Made by a program: the position numbers and the translations under genes. The notes below the pieces were generated by a model. That model was not told the DNA's origin. It did no database searches and was given only the letters and a program-made list of their open reading frames with translations. This document shows positions 50,046 to 58,682 of a DNA stretch of 64,000 nucleotides, in pieces. Origin of the DNA: Chitinophagales bacterium. Its GTDB lineage: Bacteria > Bacteroidota > Bacteroidia > Chitinophagales > Chitinophagaceae. Positions within the stretch are counted from its first letter, which is position 1; the number at the start of each line of letters is the position of its first letter. The stretch is taken from the NCBI GenBank assembly GCA_020636495.1, contig JACJXQ010000008.1:2666001-2730000 (forward strand), in the 5' to 3' direction.

Positions 50046-50621
50046 TTATTTATTAAGCTCTTCATATAATGGCAACAGGTGTTTCCTCAGGTGTTTTACC
50101 GCATAGCCCTTCCTGCTGATAATGGTCTTTAAAGGCACGCCTTCCTCATCGGCTATCTGCTGCAGGGTCTTACCCTCCAGCTCATTCAGCACAAATACCT
50201 TCCGCTGGTTTTCCGGCAGCTCCTGTATGGCCTCCATAAAAACATCCCAGAAGGTATCCCTGAACAAAGATAACTCAGGATCGTTGTGTTCGTCGGCCAG
50301 CAGGATATCTTTCAGGCTCAGGTTGCCATCCTCATCTTCATATAGGTAGTCGTCCAGCAGGTCGTTGGTCTGTTTGCGGTACCTGTCGGTTATCTTATTG
50401 CGTGCCACACGGTACAGCCAGCCGCTTACACTCTGTATCTCATCGGTATCGGCCAGGTTGCTGAACTGGTACCACACATCCTGCATCACATCCTCGGCAT
50501 CTTCCAGCAGCTTTACCTTGCCCCTGATGAAGCCCAGCAACTGCGCACTGTATTTCTTTACCGTTTCGGTTATGTTGAGTGACCTGTTATCGGGCATCGT
50601 AATATCCATTAAATAGTTCAT
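50046..50621 (-). CDS. ECF-type RNA polymerase sigma factor
   Basis: 191-residue sigma-70-family factor. Region 2: DAEDVMQDVWYQFSNL...VSGWLYRVARNKITDRYRK with the RNAP-binding DAEDVMQDV-type motif. An acidic linker (DDYLYEDEDGNLSL) separates the two regions. Region 4: IQELPENQRKVFVLNELEGKTLQQIADEEGVPLKTIISRKGYAVKHLRK, the -35-binding helix. No region 1.1 or 3 is present, so this is an ECF-class factor. It begins the run of genes ending in Hsp20. Confidence 0.92.
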   Translation of the reverse strand: MNYLMDITMPDNRSLNITETVKKYSAQLLGFIRGKVKLLEDAEDVMQDVWYQFSNLADTDEIQSVSGWLYRVARNKITDRYRKQTNDLLDDYLYEDEDGNLSLKDILLADEHNDPELSLFRDTFWDVFMEAIQELPENQRKVFVLNELEGKTLQQIADEEGVPLKTIISRKGYAVKHLRKHLLPLYEELNK

Positions 50622-50713
50622 TCCATCATTTGTATTATATATAATGACGAATAACTGCCCATTTTACTTTAAAGATAAGATTTTATGTTTCGGGGGGTAT
50701 TGCGAGAGGCAAC

Positions 50714-51016
50714 CTATTGTTTGAATTTCTTTTTAGGATGACGACTGGTATGAAAAACGGAGACAACCAATACACGACCCTGTTCTTCATCAATTACGTA
50801 CACGATAACAAACGGAAACGGTTTACCTAAAACTGTTTCCCGAAAATCACCTATTGCAACCTTGTACTTATATGGGTTCCGGGCTACTTGTAATAACTTT
50901 TTCCTGAACAGCGATGCAAATCGCTCACCAAGGCCTTCCTGTTGTTCTTCATACCAGGTGTATGATGTTATGTATTCTTCTTCAGCTTCAGGTAGTAAGT
51001 AACAGGTAAAAGACAT
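50714..51016 (-). CDS. RelE/ParE-family toxin
   Basis: 100-residue toxin of a type II toxin-antitoxin pair. The RelE/ParE fold is indicated by LPEAEEEYITSYTWYEEQQEGLGERF at the N-terminus and the strand pair FVIVYVIDEEQGRVLVVSVFHTSRHPKKK with the closing HTSRHP motif common in ParE-like toxins. It would act on gyrase (ParE type) or mRNA (RelE type); sequence alone does not decide. The stop of the antitoxin gene is four bases upstream. Confidence 0.82.
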   Translation of the reverse strand: MSFTCYLLPEAEEEYITSYTWYEEQQEGLGERFASLFRKKLLQVARNPYKYKVAIGDFRETVLGKPFPFVIVYVIDEEQGRVLVVSVFHTSRHPKKKFKQ

Positions 51017-51020
51017 GAGA

Positions 51021-51260
51021 TCATTTTCGTTTGGCGGATTTCCTTGCTTTATCTTCCACCTCGTCCAGAGATAATGGCTTACTATTGCCAGACTTATAGT
51101 TTTGATACCTTCCTTCCATTTCCGCTACAAAACTTTCATCCTCCCAACGTTCCTGCTCTGTTATCTCATTTTCAACCAAAGTATATATAGCCAGAAGTTT
51201 TTTCTCTTCAGCGGTCTCAATGAACCTTTGCAGGCGTTCCCGTATTACTGCTACTTTCAT
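51021..51260 (-). CDS. Antitoxin of the ParE/RelE-type pair
   Basis: 79 residues, helical and strongly charged: an N-terminal dimerisation or helix part (VIRERLQRFIETAEEKKLLAIYTLVENEI) and an acidic-basic C-terminal tail (SLDEVEDKARKSAKRK) that would bind the toxin. Position upstream of the toxin with a four-base gap is the standard arrangement. No ribbon-helix-helix or other DNA-binding domain is clear, so autoregulation is uncertain. Confidence 0.75.
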   Translation of the reverse strand: MKVAVIRERLQRFIETAEEKKLLAIYTLVENEITEQERWEDESFVAEMEGRYQNYKSGNSKPLSLDEVEDKARKSAKRK

Positions 51261-51336
51261 GATATTATAAAGTTACCGGATTTTTATCATTAAACGGTGC
51301 CCCTTGGGTTGGTGATAACACAAAATAAAGGGAGGA

Positions 51337-52122
51337 TTAATCTGCTACTGTTGAAAAGAGTTTTTGAAAGAAATTCTTTTTTACTTCTTTTTTTGAGAGC
51401 ACCCGTCCAGAAAGCCAGAATACTCCGCGAACTATGCCACCAACCTGAGGCTGTTTATCAGTAATATTAATATCGTACACAATATCTATCAAACCTCCGA
51501 GTGTTTCAACGTACAACCAGTAAAAAAAGGTCTTTGTATATTGATTTTGCAACCTGCTAAAATCTATAATTCTCCCGGAAAGTGACCCTTCTGCCCGAAA
51601 TTCCTTTTCAGTAAACAAACCGGAAGGGATAAAAGACTGGCTCGAAAATTTTATGTCAGAAGACTGACTATTGTAGAACTCATCTTCTGTATCATACATA
51701 TCTATTTGTTGTGCAAAGGCAGTGATTTGAACTTTATGGACACCTTTAATCTCTGCTATATCAACGAGTCTGTAATCAGGCATATCAAATACAAAAGGAT
51801 AGGCGCCAGATTCAGGATTTGATTCATCCGTAGGAGCAGCCCAGGCATGGCAACTACCATCCAGTTCACTCTCTTCACTCTCAATTGCGTTCGTAATAAA
51901 GACAGTAAACTTGCTAAGACCTCTGAAATGTGGATTAACCCCAATTAATTGTCCACTACTATTTACCTGCATCCATAATTGAGCACCAGAAGAGTCTGAA
52001 TACAAAATATACGCTCCCTCATTTACCCTATATTGAACACCTAAAGGATACACCTTATTTATCAACTCGAAAAAGCTATCCTTGTCTTGAACAGGGAATC
52101 CAATACAGGAAAAATTACTCAT
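51337..52122 (-). CDS. Unknown protein, 261 residues
   Basis: Soluble protein with no signal peptide or transmembrane segment. It appears to be mixed alpha/beta (FFELINKVYPLGVQYRVNEGAYILYSDSSGAQLWMQV; RIIDFSRLQNQYTKTFFYWLYVETLGGLIDIV). No catalytic motif or family is recognised. It is more A/T-rich than der and lies between the toxin-antitoxin pair and another unknown gene, in what looks like an accessory segment. Confidence 0.6.
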   Translation of the reverse strand: MSNFSCIGFPVQDKDSFFELINKVYPLGVQYRVNEGAYILYSDSSGAQLWMQVNSSGQLIGVNPHFRGLSKFTVFITNAIESEESELDGSCHAWAAPTDESNPESGAYPFVFDMPDYRLVDIAEIKGVHKVQITAFAQQIDMYDTEDEFYNSQSSDIKFSSQSFIPSGLFTEKEFRAEGSLSGRIIDFSRLQNQYTKTFFYWLYVETLGGLIDIVYDINITDKQPQVGGIVRGVFWLSGRVLSKKEVKKNFFQKLFSTVAD

Positions 52123-52166
52123 TTAATAAATATACACAGTTGTTACTAGTTACAGTCAAATACCTG

Positions 52167-52586
52167 TTAAAAATCATAAAACGTAGTTACGTGTACCTCA
52201 ATACCGTATTGTCGCAGTTCTTTTACTAATGCTTTTCGTTCGCTACTTAAAAGCTTATTGTAAGTGGCAAAGCTCAAGCCATCTTTAAATTTAAATGTAT
52301 AACCAGTTTTACCAATAAAAGTGCTCGGATTAATATTGACACATTTAATTTGAGCAAGAGGAAAAACATGCTTTTTACTGAATGGAATGAGGAAGGAATG
52401 AACATACAGTTGCTCGTCCTTTATATAAATAACAGATAAAATACTTGCAACAAATGAGTAAAACAACCCTCCCGCAATTAGGAGAAAAGGTATACTTCCC
52501 ATTAAAGCAATAACAGCAAGAAAAAGTACAAGTTGAGCAATTGAGAATATACTTCCTTTTGATCCGTATTTCCTTGGCTTTGTCAA
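52167..52586 (-). CDS. Small membrane protein with PH-like domain
   Basis: 139 residues. The first half holds two transmembrane helices (IAQLVLFLAVIALMGSIPFLLIAGGLFYSFVASILSVIYI), and the second half resembles the PH-like YdbT/bacterial PH fold (DEQLYVHSFLIPFSKKHVFPLAQIKCVNINPSTF...FKFKDGLSFATY). The start codon is TTG; no nearer ATG precedes the helices. The function is unknown. It is the upstream neighbour of the 261-residue gene, with a 44-base gap on the same strand. Confidence 0.6.
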   Translation of the reverse strand: MTKPRKYGSKGSIFSIAQLVLFLAVIALMGSIPFLLIAGGLFYSFVASILSVIYIKDEQLYVHSFLIPFSKKHVFPLAQIKCVNINPSTFIGKTGYTFKFKDGLSFATYNKLLSSERKALVKELRQYGIEVHVTTFYDF

Positions 52587-52695
52587 AGGTGGTTTGTTTA
52601 TTCGCTAAAGGTATGTATTACTCTCAATTCTCCTCCCTCCCCAACACACCACAAATATTTGTCATGTTTTTAACGTCTTAGCGGCTAATATATAG

Positions 52696-52703
52696 TACCT
52701 TTG
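52696..52703 (+). promoter_or_regulatory. Candidate -7 element for der
   Basis: TACCTTTG ends 17 bases before the der ATG; no TTG at the exact -33 spacing. Confidence 0.55.
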
Positions 52704-52720
52704 CGCACTAATTTAAAAAT

Positions 52721-54031
52721 ATGCCGGGATTTACCGTAGCCATAGTAGGAAGGCCCAATGTGGGAAAGTCAACTTTGTTCAACCGTTTACTGGAACAAAG
52801 AAAGGCCATTGTAGATGATGTAAGCGGCGTTACCCGCGACCGCCAGTATGGCGTGGCCGACTGGAACGGCAAGAATTTCAACCTGATAGACACGGGTGGT
52901 TTCGTTAGCCACTCTGACGATGTATTTGAGATAGAGATAAAGAAACAGGTGCACATAGCACTGGAAGAGGCCGACCTGCTGATATTCGTATGCGATACCA
53001 CCACGGGCATTACCGACCAGGATGCTGAAATGGCCGACATACTGCGCCGCGGCAGCAAACCTGTACTGCTGGTAGTGAACAAGGTAGACAATGCCGAGCG
53101 TGCGCTGGATGCTACAGAGTTCTACTCCCTGGGCTTTGAACATACCTTTTTCATATCTTCTATATCGGGCAGCGGCACCGGCGAGATGCTGGACGAAGTA
53201 ACCAGCCACATCACCGAGCCTGCCGAAGAGATAGAGGAGAACCCATTACCTAAGTTCATCATTATAGGCCAACCCAATGCGGGCAAGTCTACCCTGCTGA
53301 ACGCGCTTACAGGGCAGGAAAGAACTATCGTATCAGACATACCCGGCACGACAAGGGATACCATACATACCCACTACAAGCAGTTCGGCAAAGAATTCAT
53401 ACTGATAGACACTGCCGGATTGCGCAAGAAGAAGAACGTGCACGAAGATCTTGAGTTCTACTCGGTGATACGCGCCGTGCGTGCTATGGACGATGTAGAT
53501 GTGTGCATGGTGGTGATAGATGCAGAAAAAGGCATCACTTCGCAGGACGTGAGCATCTTCAGCCTGGCGGCGAGGAAAGGTAAAGGTATCGTGATACTGG
53601 TGAACAAATGGGATACCATTGAGAAGGAGACCAACACCGCCCGCGACTACGAAAAAAGGTTGCAGGAGAAGATAGCGCCGTTCACAGATGTACCGGTGAT
53701 ATTCATCTCGGCCAAAGACAAAACAAGAATATTCCAGGCCATGGAAAAAGCACTGGAGGTGTACGACAACAGGCAGCAGCGCATAGCTACCTCTAAGCTG
53801 AACGACATCATGCTGAAAGAGATAGAGCGCTACCCGCCTCCTATGACAAGGGGACACTCCGTAAAGATCAAGTTCGTGCAACAGATACCCACAGTGGTGC
53901 CATCGTTCGCATTTTTTGCCAACTACCCTGACGCTATCAAAACGCCATACAAGAACTTCCTGGAGAACAAGCTGCGCAGCCATTTTAATTTTAATGGCGT
54001 GCCTATCCGTATATTTTTCAGGAATAAATAA
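52721..54031 (+). CDS. der: Ribosome biogenesis GTPase Der
   Basis: 436 residues with the two tandem GTPase domains diagnostic of Der (EngA): first P-loop GRPNVGKST at about 9-17 with DTGG and NKVD; second P-loop GQPNAGKST at about 184-192 with DTAG and NKWD. A KH-like C-terminal domain fills the rest (IERYPPPMTRGHSVKIKFVQQIPTVVPSFAFFAN). Der acts in late assembly of the 50S subunit. It starts a run with rimO (21-base gap) on the same strand. Confidence 0.97.
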   Translation: MPGFTVAIVGRPNVGKSTLFNRLLEQRKAIVDDVSGVTRDRQYGVADWNGKNFNLIDTGGFVSHSDDVFEIEIKKQVHIALEEADLLIFVCDTTTGITDQDAEMADILRRGSKPVLLVVNKVDNAERALDATEFYSLGFEHTFFISSISGSGTGEMLDEVTSHITEPAEEIEENPLPKFIIIGQPNAGKSTLLNALTGQERTIVSDIPGTTRDTIHTHYKQFGKEFILIDTAGLRKKKNVHEDLEFYSVIRAVRAMDDVDVCMVVIDAEKGITSQDVSIFSLAARKGKGIVILVNKWDTIEKETNTARDYEKRLQEKIAPFTDVPVIFISAKDKTRIFQAMEKALEVYDNRQQRIATSKLNDIMLKEIERYPPPMTRGHSVKIKFVQQIPTVVPSFAFFANYPDAIKTPYKNFLENKLRSHFNFNGVPIRIFFRNK

Positions 54032-54052
54032 TCAATATAAAATCACAGACAG

Positions 54053-55360
54053 GTGCAGACGAAGAAGCTAAAAAAGGATAAGGTAAATATCATTACACTG
54101 GGTTGCTCCAAGAACATGGTAGACAGCGAGGTGCTGAGCGGACAACTGGTGGCCAATGGTATTAAAGTGAAGCATGAGAACACCAGGCTGGACCACAACA
54201 TAGTAGTGGTGAACACCTGTGGTTTTATAGACAAAGCGAAAGAAGAAAGCATCAATACCATACTGGAGCAGGTAGAACTGAAGAAGGAAGGACGATTAGA
54301 TAAAGTATATGTAACCGGCTGCCTGAGCGAGCGCTACCGTGGCGACCTGTCGGCAGAGATACCTGAAGTAGACGCATGGTTCGGCACGATGGAGCTACCC
54401 ATGATACTGAAGCAGTTTGAGGCCGACTACAAGCAGGAGCTGATAGGCGAACGCCTGCTGAGCACACCTAAACATTATGCTTACCTGAAAATATCTGAAG
54501 GGTGTAACCGCACCTGCGCCTTTTGCGCTATACCACTGATGCGCGGCGGCCACGTTTCAAAACCTATCGAAGAGATAGTGAACGAAGCGAAGAAGCTGGT
54601 GAAGATGGGCGTAAAAGAGATCATGCTCATAGCGCAGGAGCTAACCTACTACGGACTGGACATATACAAGAAACGTGCATTGTCTGACCTGCTGAAACAC
54701 CTTTCGGATGTAGAGGGGCTGCACTGGATCAGGTTGCACTATGCCTACCCTACCAAGTTTCCGCTGGATGTGCTGGACGTAATGCGCGAGCGTGACAACA
54801 TCTGCAACTATCTGGATATGCCGTTGCAGCACATATCAGACAATATGCTCAAGGCCATGAAGCGCCAGATAACCCGCAAAGAGATAATGGAACTCATCAA
54901 CAATGTTCGCGACCGTGTGCCGGGCATTGCTATACGCAGTACGCTGATAGCCGGCTTCCCCGGAGAGACGAGAGAGGATGTTGAAGACCTGAAAGCATTC
55001 CTGGAAGAAGCAAGGCTGGACCGCGTGGGTATCTTCACTTACAGCCACGAGGAGAATACAAGCGCTTACGAACTGGAGGACAACATTTCCGCTGATGAGA
55101 AAGAAGCACGCGCGCAGGAGATAATGGAAGTGCAGCAGGAGATATCTTACGAAAAGAACCAGGATAAAGTGGGGAACACTTACAAAGTGATCGTAGACAA
55201 GAAAGAAGCAGGCCGCTACCTGGGACGTACTGAATTTGACAGCGTAGAAGTAGACAACGAGGTTATCATCAATACAGATTCCGAATTACCTATCGGAGAG
55301 TTCGTGAACGTGCGTATTGAGAAAGCGTATGATTTTGATTTGGAGGGTGTAGTTGTTTAA
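54053..55360 (+). CDS. rimO: Ribosomal protein S12 methylthiotransferase
   Basis: 435 residues, GTG start. N-terminal UPF0004 domain with three iron-sulfur cysteines (TLGCSKNMVDSE; NTCGFID; GCLSERY), radical SAM core with CNRTCAFCAIP, and a C-terminal TRAM domain (KVIVDKKEAGRYLGRTEFDSVEVDNEV). RimO adds a methylthio group to Asp of S12, using two [4Fe-4S] clusters. The stop overlaps the convergent dprA stop by three bases. Confidence 0.95.
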   Translation: MQTKKLKKDKVNIITLGCSKNMVDSEVLSGQLVANGIKVKHENTRLDHNIVVVNTCGFIDKAKEESINTILEQVELKKEGRLDKVYVTGCLSERYRGDLSAEIPEVDAWFGTMELPMILKQFEADYKQELIGERLLSTPKHYAYLKISEGCNRTCAFCAIPLMRGGHVSKPIEEIVNEAKKLVKMGVKEIMLIAQELTYYGLDIYKKRALSDLLKHLSDVEGLHWIRLHYAYPTKFPLDVLDVMRERDNICNYLDMPLQHISDNMLKAMKRQITRKEIMELINNVRDRVPGIAIRSTLIAGFPGETREDVEDLKAFLEEARLDRVGIFTYSHEENTSAYELEDNISADEKEARAQEIMEVQQEISYEKNQDKVGNTYKVIVDKKEAGRYLGRTEFDSVEVDNEVIINTDSELPIGEFVNVRIEKAYDFDLEGVVV

Positions 55361-56466
55361 TCCAGCCGGTACAGCTTACCGGGCAGAGCTTTTACCAGCC
55401 CCTGCATTTCCATTTGCAACAGTGTTGCTGCCAGCATTGAGTTGCTCATGTTGCATTGATACAACAGTTCATCAGCATGTACATTATCCTTGCCTGTCAG
55501 TGCATCATATACAGCCTGTTCCTCGGTGCTCAGGTTGATGAACAGTTGTTTCTGTACAGGTTTCTTTTTCGTGCTGTCTTTCCAGTTCATCAGCTCCAGC
55601 AGGTCGTCTGCACAGGTTATCATACTGGCAATATTGGTACGTATCAGTTCGTTGCAACCCGAGGATTTATTATCATATATCCTGCCGGGAAAAGCTGCTA
55701 CATCGCGGTTGTAACTATCCGCTATACGGGCCGTAATTAAGGCTCCACCTTTTATATCACTTTCTACTACTACAGTAATATCACTCATACCTGCTACTAT
55801 CCTGTTGCGCATAGGGAAATGTCCCCTGTCGCCGTTTGTGCCGGATGCATACTCAGTCAGCAGGCCACCCTTCTCCATCATTTCTTTGGCCAGGTTCTTA
55901 TTGGCCGCCGGGTACAACTTGTCCAGCCCATGCGCCAGCACACCTATGGTGGGCAGGTTGTTTTTCAATGCCGCTTTGTGTGCAATAGTATCAATACCAT
56001 GTGCCAGCCCGCTCATTATCAATATGCCACTGTCTTTCAGGTCTTCCAGCAGGTGTTCACAAGCACGTTGTCCATAATCCGTGTACTTCCTTGTGCCAAT
56101 TACCGCAACCACCTTTTTGGGGTTCAACTCCGCATTGCCTGTGTAATACATCAGCAGCGGAGCATCTACACAGCTTTTCAGCCGCGGCGGATAATCGTCA
56201 TCATATCGGCAGACAACCGTAATGTTGTTTTTCTCTATATATGTTAATTCCTCCTCGGCCCTTGTTAAAACAGCTGACTCCTTAAAACCTTTTGTGCGTG
56301 TCTCCCCGAGCCTGGTAAGTGTCTTCAGTTCTTTCAGCGGAGCTTTGAAAACCGCTTCTGCAGAGCCATAATGCTCTATTAGTTTGCAGGCGGTAATGGT
56401 ACCTACATCCTTTACAAATGTTAAAGCTATTCTATAAAAAAGTTCGTGATCGGTTTCGGGCAGCAT
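55357..56466 (-). CDS. dprA: DNA-processing protein DprA
   Basis: 369 residues: an N-terminal helix-hairpin-helix/SAM-like part (ITACKLIEHYGSAEAVF), the DprA Rossmann core (about 80-290) with VVAVIGTRKYTDYG, IMSGLAHGIDTIAHKAAL and LTEYASGTNGDRGHFPMRNRIVAG, and a C-terminal winged-helix domain (AVYDALTGKDNVHADELLYQC). DprA loads RecA on incoming single-stranded DNA, so natural competence is plausible. Convergent with rimO. Confidence 0.94.
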   Translation of the reverse strand: MLPETDHELFYRIALTFVKDVGTITACKLIEHYGSAEAVFKAPLKELKTLTRLGETRTKGFKESAVLTRAEEELTYIEKNNITVVCRYDDDYPPRLKSCVDAPLLMYYTGNAELNPKKVVAVIGTRKYTDYGQRACEHLLEDLKDSGILIMSGLAHGIDTIAHKAALKNNLPTIGVLAHGLDKLYPAANKNLAKEMMEKGGLLTEYASGTNGDRGHFPMRNRIVAGMSDITVVVESDIKGGALITARIADSYNRDVAAFPGRIYDNKSSGCNELIRTNIASMITCADDLLELMNWKDSTKKKPVQKQLFINLSTEEQAVYDALTGKDNVHADELLYQCNMSNSMLAATLLQMEMQGLVKALPGKLYRLD

Positions 56467-56503
56467 ATTTGTAATAAACTTATAAAAAGGTTGGCATATC
56501 GCT

Positions 56504-56511
56504 TATCTTTG
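56504..56511 (+). promoter_or_regulatory. Candidate -7 element for the DUF6438 lipoprotein
   Basis: TATCTTTG, 18 bases before the ATG at 56530. Confidence 0.5.
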
Positions 56512-56529
56512 GCACTGAAAATAGAAAAA

Positions 56530-57024
56530 ATGAACAAATATCTTTTAAGTTTCATGGTAATGACGGCGGTGATATTCAGCGCCTGTGCCCACCAAAAAAA
56601 GACGGTAAAGTCTAAAGTAATGACGGAAAGCCGCATTCAGCAGATCGCAATGGACAGAACACCTTGCTTCGGCACCTGCCCTGCCTACAGGGTAACGGTA
56701 AACAAAGACGGCAAGGTGATTTTCAAAAGCTGGGCATACACCACTTACGAAGGCACCTACGAAAAACAGTTCCCTGCCGAAAAGGTAGCGGCACTGTTCA
56801 AACAATTCAGTCAATACAGGGTAGATACCTGCTCACCAGAATACAACAGCTTGCTGCAGGACGTACCCGGTGTTAGCTACACCATCACTTATCCTGATTC
56901 TGAAAAAACAATTACCAATGCGCATTTCGGTCCGCAATTTCTGAAAACACTGTCTTTCGAAACTGACTCTTTCTCAAAAGTAGACGATAGCTGGACCAAA
57001 ACCGCCGAAGCGGAAAAACGATAA
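56530..57024 (+). CDS. DUF6438-domain lipoprotein
   Basis: 164 residues from the ATG at 56530. Lipobox FSAC near residue 16. The domain starts IQQIAMDRTPCFGTCPAYRVTVNKDGKVIF, where PCFGTCPxY is the marker of the uncharacterised DUF6438 family; conserved later parts are YEGTYEKQFPAEKVAALFKQFSQYRV and PGVSYTITYPDSEKTI. It should be anchored in the outer or inner membrane facing the periplasm. The longer frame from 56446 would overlap the divergent dprA start and is rejected. Confidence 0.75.
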   Translation: MNKYLLSFMVMTAVIFSACAHQKKTVKSKVMTESRIQQIAMDRTPCFGTCPAYRVTVNKDGKVIFKSWAYTTYEGTYEKQFPAEKVAALFKQFSQYRVDTCSPEYNSLLQDVPGVSYTITYPDSEKTITNAHFGPQFLKTLSFETDSFSKVDDSWTKTAEAEKR

Positions 57025-57047
57025 CTATTGCTTTTAAGGCATAATAA

Positions 57048-57078
57048 AAGCCCCGTCAATATCAAATTGACGGGGCTT
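57048..57078. terminator. Bidirectional terminator
   Basis: 13-bp perfect stem AAGCCCCGTCAAT with its complement and a five-base loop, between convergent DUF6438 and ferredoxin genes; a TATTTTTT run lies on the right. Confidence 0.85.
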
Positions 57079-57101
57079 AATATTTTTTATACCCTTTGAT
57101 A

Positions 57102-57449
57102 CTACAGGTGTAATTTTTCTTTTTTGGCCAGTAGTTCATCTACAGTCTCCTGGTACATTTCATCAGGTATGCAGCAGTCTACCGGGCAGACAGCAGCACA
57201 TTGCGGCTCTTCGTGGAAACCCTGGCACTCAGTACATTTATCAGCCGTGATATAGTACACATCCACCGACTTAGGCTCGTGGCGTGCTTCAGCATCCGTA
57301 GTTGTTCCATCCATTAAAGTAAAAGCACCTTTTACCGAAGTACCGTCTGTAATAGCCCACTCTACACCACCTTCGTATATTGCATTATTAGGACATTCGG
57401 GCTCGCAGGCGCCGCAGTTGATACACTCATCTGTTATCTTGATTGCCAT
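57102..57449 (-). CDS. 4Fe-4S dicluster ferredoxin
   Basis: 115-residue electron carrier with two [4Fe-4S] motifs: CINCGACEPECPNN at the N-terminus and CTECQGFHEEPQCAAVCPVDCC further on. The long insert between the clusters and in the second motif (CQGFHEEPQ) is typical of the YfhL-like ferredoxins. Divergent from the acyl-CoA reductase gene with a 66-base gap. A partner reductase is not identifiable here. Confidence 0.9.
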   Translation of the reverse strand: MAIKITDECINCGACEPECPNNAIYEGGVEWAITDGTSVKGAFTLMDGTTTDAEARHEPKSVDVYYITADKCTECQGFHEEPQCAAVCPVDCCIPDEMYQETVDELLAKKEKLHL

Positions 57450-57467
57450 AGCTCTGTATTTATGTTA

Positions 57468-57475
57468 TAAATTTG
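57468..57475 (+). promoter_or_regulatory. Candidate -7 element for acyl-CoA reductase
   Basis: TAAATTTG fits TAnnTTTG, 40 bases before the ATG at 57516; the nearest TTG is three bases off the ideal spacing. Confidence 0.45.
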
Positions 57476-57515
57476 CCCGTAAAGTTACAATTTCGCCGCC
57501 ACAAAAATAACAAGA

Positions 57516-58508
57516 ATGATACCCCTGAACGAGAGAATTGACCTGTTGCAAAAATTAGGAACCTATATGTCGTCTGACGAGGAGGCCTGGCTGCAGGCAA
57601 AAGACCATGCCACTATGCGCAACTCCTGGTTCAATGAAGATACTATCAACATGGCTGTGCATGGCATTGTGCAGCAATTTCTGCAAAAAGACAAGCTGGA
57701 ACAGTGGACAAGCCAATACCCACAACCACATAGGCCCAAAAAGCTGGGTATAGTTATGGCGGGAAATATTCCCCTGGTAGGTTTTCATGACTTTCTGTGT
57801 GGTTTTGTTTCCGGGCACGACCTGTTTATCAAACTTTCCTCAAAAGACGATATAATGCTCAGCCACCTGGCAGGTAAACTGGTAGAATGGCAGCCACAAC
57901 TGGCACAACACATCACCTTTGCCGACAACCTGAAAGGCTGTGATGCTTATATCGCCACCGGCAGCAATAACACAGCCAGGTATTTTGAACAATATTTCAG
58001 CAAATGGCCCAACATCATCCGGAAAAACCGAACCTCGGTGGCCATACTCAGGGGTAATGAAACACCGGAAGAACTGGAAAAACTGGGAGTAGATATATTC
58101 AGCTATTACGGACTGGGCTGCCGCAACGTAACCAAGGTATATGTGCCTGAGGGATATGACTTTGCATCGTTGCTAAAAGGGCTGGAGGGATACAAAGACA
58201 TCATACTGCATCATAAGTACAAAAACAACTACGACTACCAACTGGCTATCTACCTGCTCAACAAAGTGCCCTATATGACCAATGAGTTCCTGCTGATGGT
58301 AGAGAATAAAGAACCATTTTCAGCTGTAAGTGTCTTACATTACGAATACTACTCAAATGAAGCTGACCTGCTGAAAACATTACATTCAGATGACAATGTA
58401 CAATGCATAGTAGATAACCAACATGTAATATACGGTTCAGCGCAGCAACCTGCCCTTGCAGATTATGCTGATGGCGTTGATACTATGATGTTTCTGAGCA
58501 CTTTATAG
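57516..58508 (+). CDS. Acyl-CoA reductase (LuxC-like)
   Basis: 330 residues of the LuxC/aldehyde-dehydrogenase-like acyl-CoA reductase family, which reduces acyl-CoA or acyl thioesters to aldehydes with NAD(P)H. Nucleotide-binding part LGIVMAGNIPLVGFHDFLCGF (about 78-97), and catalytic Cys202 in YYGLGCRNVTKVYVPEG. It is shorter than LuxC (about 480), as in the Bacteroidota form that is often encoded beside a ferredoxin, as here. The acyl substrate is unknown. Confidence 0.88.
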   Translation: MIPLNERIDLLQKLGTYMSSDEEAWLQAKDHATMRNSWFNEDTINMAVHGIVQQFLQKDKLEQWTSQYPQPHRPKKLGIVMAGNIPLVGFHDFLCGFVSGHDLFIKLSSKDDIMLSHLAGKLVEWQPQLAQHITFADNLKGCDAYIATGSNNTARYFEQYFSKWPNIIRKNRTSVAILRGNETPEELEKLGVDIFSYYGLGCRNVTKVYVPEGYDFASLLKGLEGYKDIILHHKYKNNYDYQLAIYLLNKVPYMTNEFLLMVENKEPFSAVSVLHYEYYSNEADLLKTLHSDDNVQCIVDNQHVIYGSAQQPALADYADGVDTMMFLSTL

Positions 58509-58682
58509 CTTCGGATATTAAAAATTCCAAATGTGGGCAAAATTTAACAAAATGCTTTGCCGAAGTGAAAAATATTAGTAATTTGTCAGCTAATACAACC
58601 ATACATATAGTTATGGTCGTATAATACTTTACGGAAACCAAACTAATTAACGGGAAAAACATGTCTTGTATCAATAACAGAC

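Noticed and set aside
51281..51330. TTGGGTTGGTGATAACAC considered as a fourth hairpin-repeat copy
   Set aside because: Only about ten bases agree and the hairpin arms are absent.
53333..53983. 216-residue minus-strand frame inside der
   Set aside because: Shadow of the der coding sequence, with no domain.
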